Below are positions 5,276 through 5,446 of a DNA stretch of 5,446 nt, one piece after another. The stretch is from Methanosarcinales archaeon (GTDB lineage: Archaea > Halobacteriota > Methanosarcinia > Methanosarcinales > Methanocomedenaceae), in the NCBI GenBank assembly GCA_030666885.1, contig DAOUWY010000148.1, positions 1 to 5,446 of the forward strand. The letters run 5' to 3'. How positions within the stretch are numbered: position 1 is the first letter of the stretch; every line of letters starts with the position of its first letter. Made by a program: the position numbers and the translations under genes. The notes beneath the pieces were generated by a model that saw nothing but the letters and a program-made list of their open reading frames with translations, made no database searches and was not told where the DNA came from.

Positions 5276-5446
5276 ATGGAGTACACCCCCTACCTTTTCC
5301 CTGTCATCGGGTGCCTGATAGGATACTCAACAAACTACATCGCAGTAAAGATGCTCTTTCGGCCCCACAAGCCCACAGGCATAGGACCCTTCAAGATACA
5401 GGGTCTGCTCCCAAAGCGCAGGAACGATATTTCCCAAAGCATTGCA
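5276..5446 (+). CDS. DUF445-family membrane protein, N-terminal 57 residues (3' end outside window)
   Basis: The first residues contain the DUF445 (PF04286) signature. A hydrophobic segment PYLFPVIGCLIGYSTNYIAV (5-24) runs into KMLFRPHKP and then IQGLLPKRRNDIS (41-53). This matches the family pattern of a Gly-rich membrane helix with TNxxAIKMLFRP, followed by GLIPKRR. Family members are membrane proteins of unknown biochemical role, found in bacteria and archaea (the YheB/YjiN group). The start at 5276 places the helix directly at the N-terminus and sits 26 nt after a TATA-like element. It lies 78 nt downstream of speB on the same strand but appears to have its own promoter. The frame is open to the window edge. 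Confidence 0.85.
   Translation, partial: MEYTPYLFPVIGCLIGYSTNYIAVKMLFRPHKPTGIGPFKIQGLLPKRRNDISQSIA

Overview
The window looks like euryarchaeal DNA, most likely a methanogen or methanotroph of the Methanosarcinales type. The evidence is a eukaryote/archaea-type translation factor 5A with a hypusine loop, an archaeal agmatinase next to it, a DUF166 fragment, an archaeal-type ATPase (ATPase_2 + DUF234), TATA boxes about 26 nt upstream of start codons (leaderless genes), and a T-rich archaeal terminator. The exact genus cannot be fixed from this sequence.

Left part, accessory (1 to about 3700). The window opens inside a type I restriction enzyme R subunit (hsdR; the last 635 residues are present, with the stop at 1906-1908). 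A 75-nt stretch without a single G on the + strand follows. Next comes a GC-rich N-terminal fragment of a DUF166-family gene that ends at TAG 2212 and looks decayed. A complete 451-aa P-loop ATPase with a C-terminal PD-(D/E)XK-like domain then begins at 2347. Its start codon sits inside an 18-bp perfect palindrome. That palindrome is the second of two overlapping palindromes with a 16-bp period, placed directly downstream of a TATA box. This is an operator-like layout on a leaderless gene and is the most unusual signal in the window.

Right part, core (about 3780 to the end). A canonical promoter (TATA 3797-3807), a Shine-Dalgarno site and the eIF-5A gene are followed after 37 nt by agmatinase speB. 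The two functions are linked: agmatinase makes putrescine on the polyamine route, and polyamine metabolism supplies the aminobutyl group for hypusine on eIF-5A. speB carries a 30-bp in-frame tandem duplication and a run of ten T right after its start codon. The run decides which of two ATGs is in frame. The window closes with the first 57 codons of a DUF445 membrane protein that also appears leaderless.

Base composition supports two histories. Sampled 60-nt lines of hsdR hand-count to about 33-37% GC, the ATPase gene to about 40%, and speB to about 52%, while the DUF166 fragment is about 59%. The left part therefore looks like an accessory or defence island abutting a conserved housekeeping pair. 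No tRNA, rRNA, CRISPR array or complete insertion sequence was seen.
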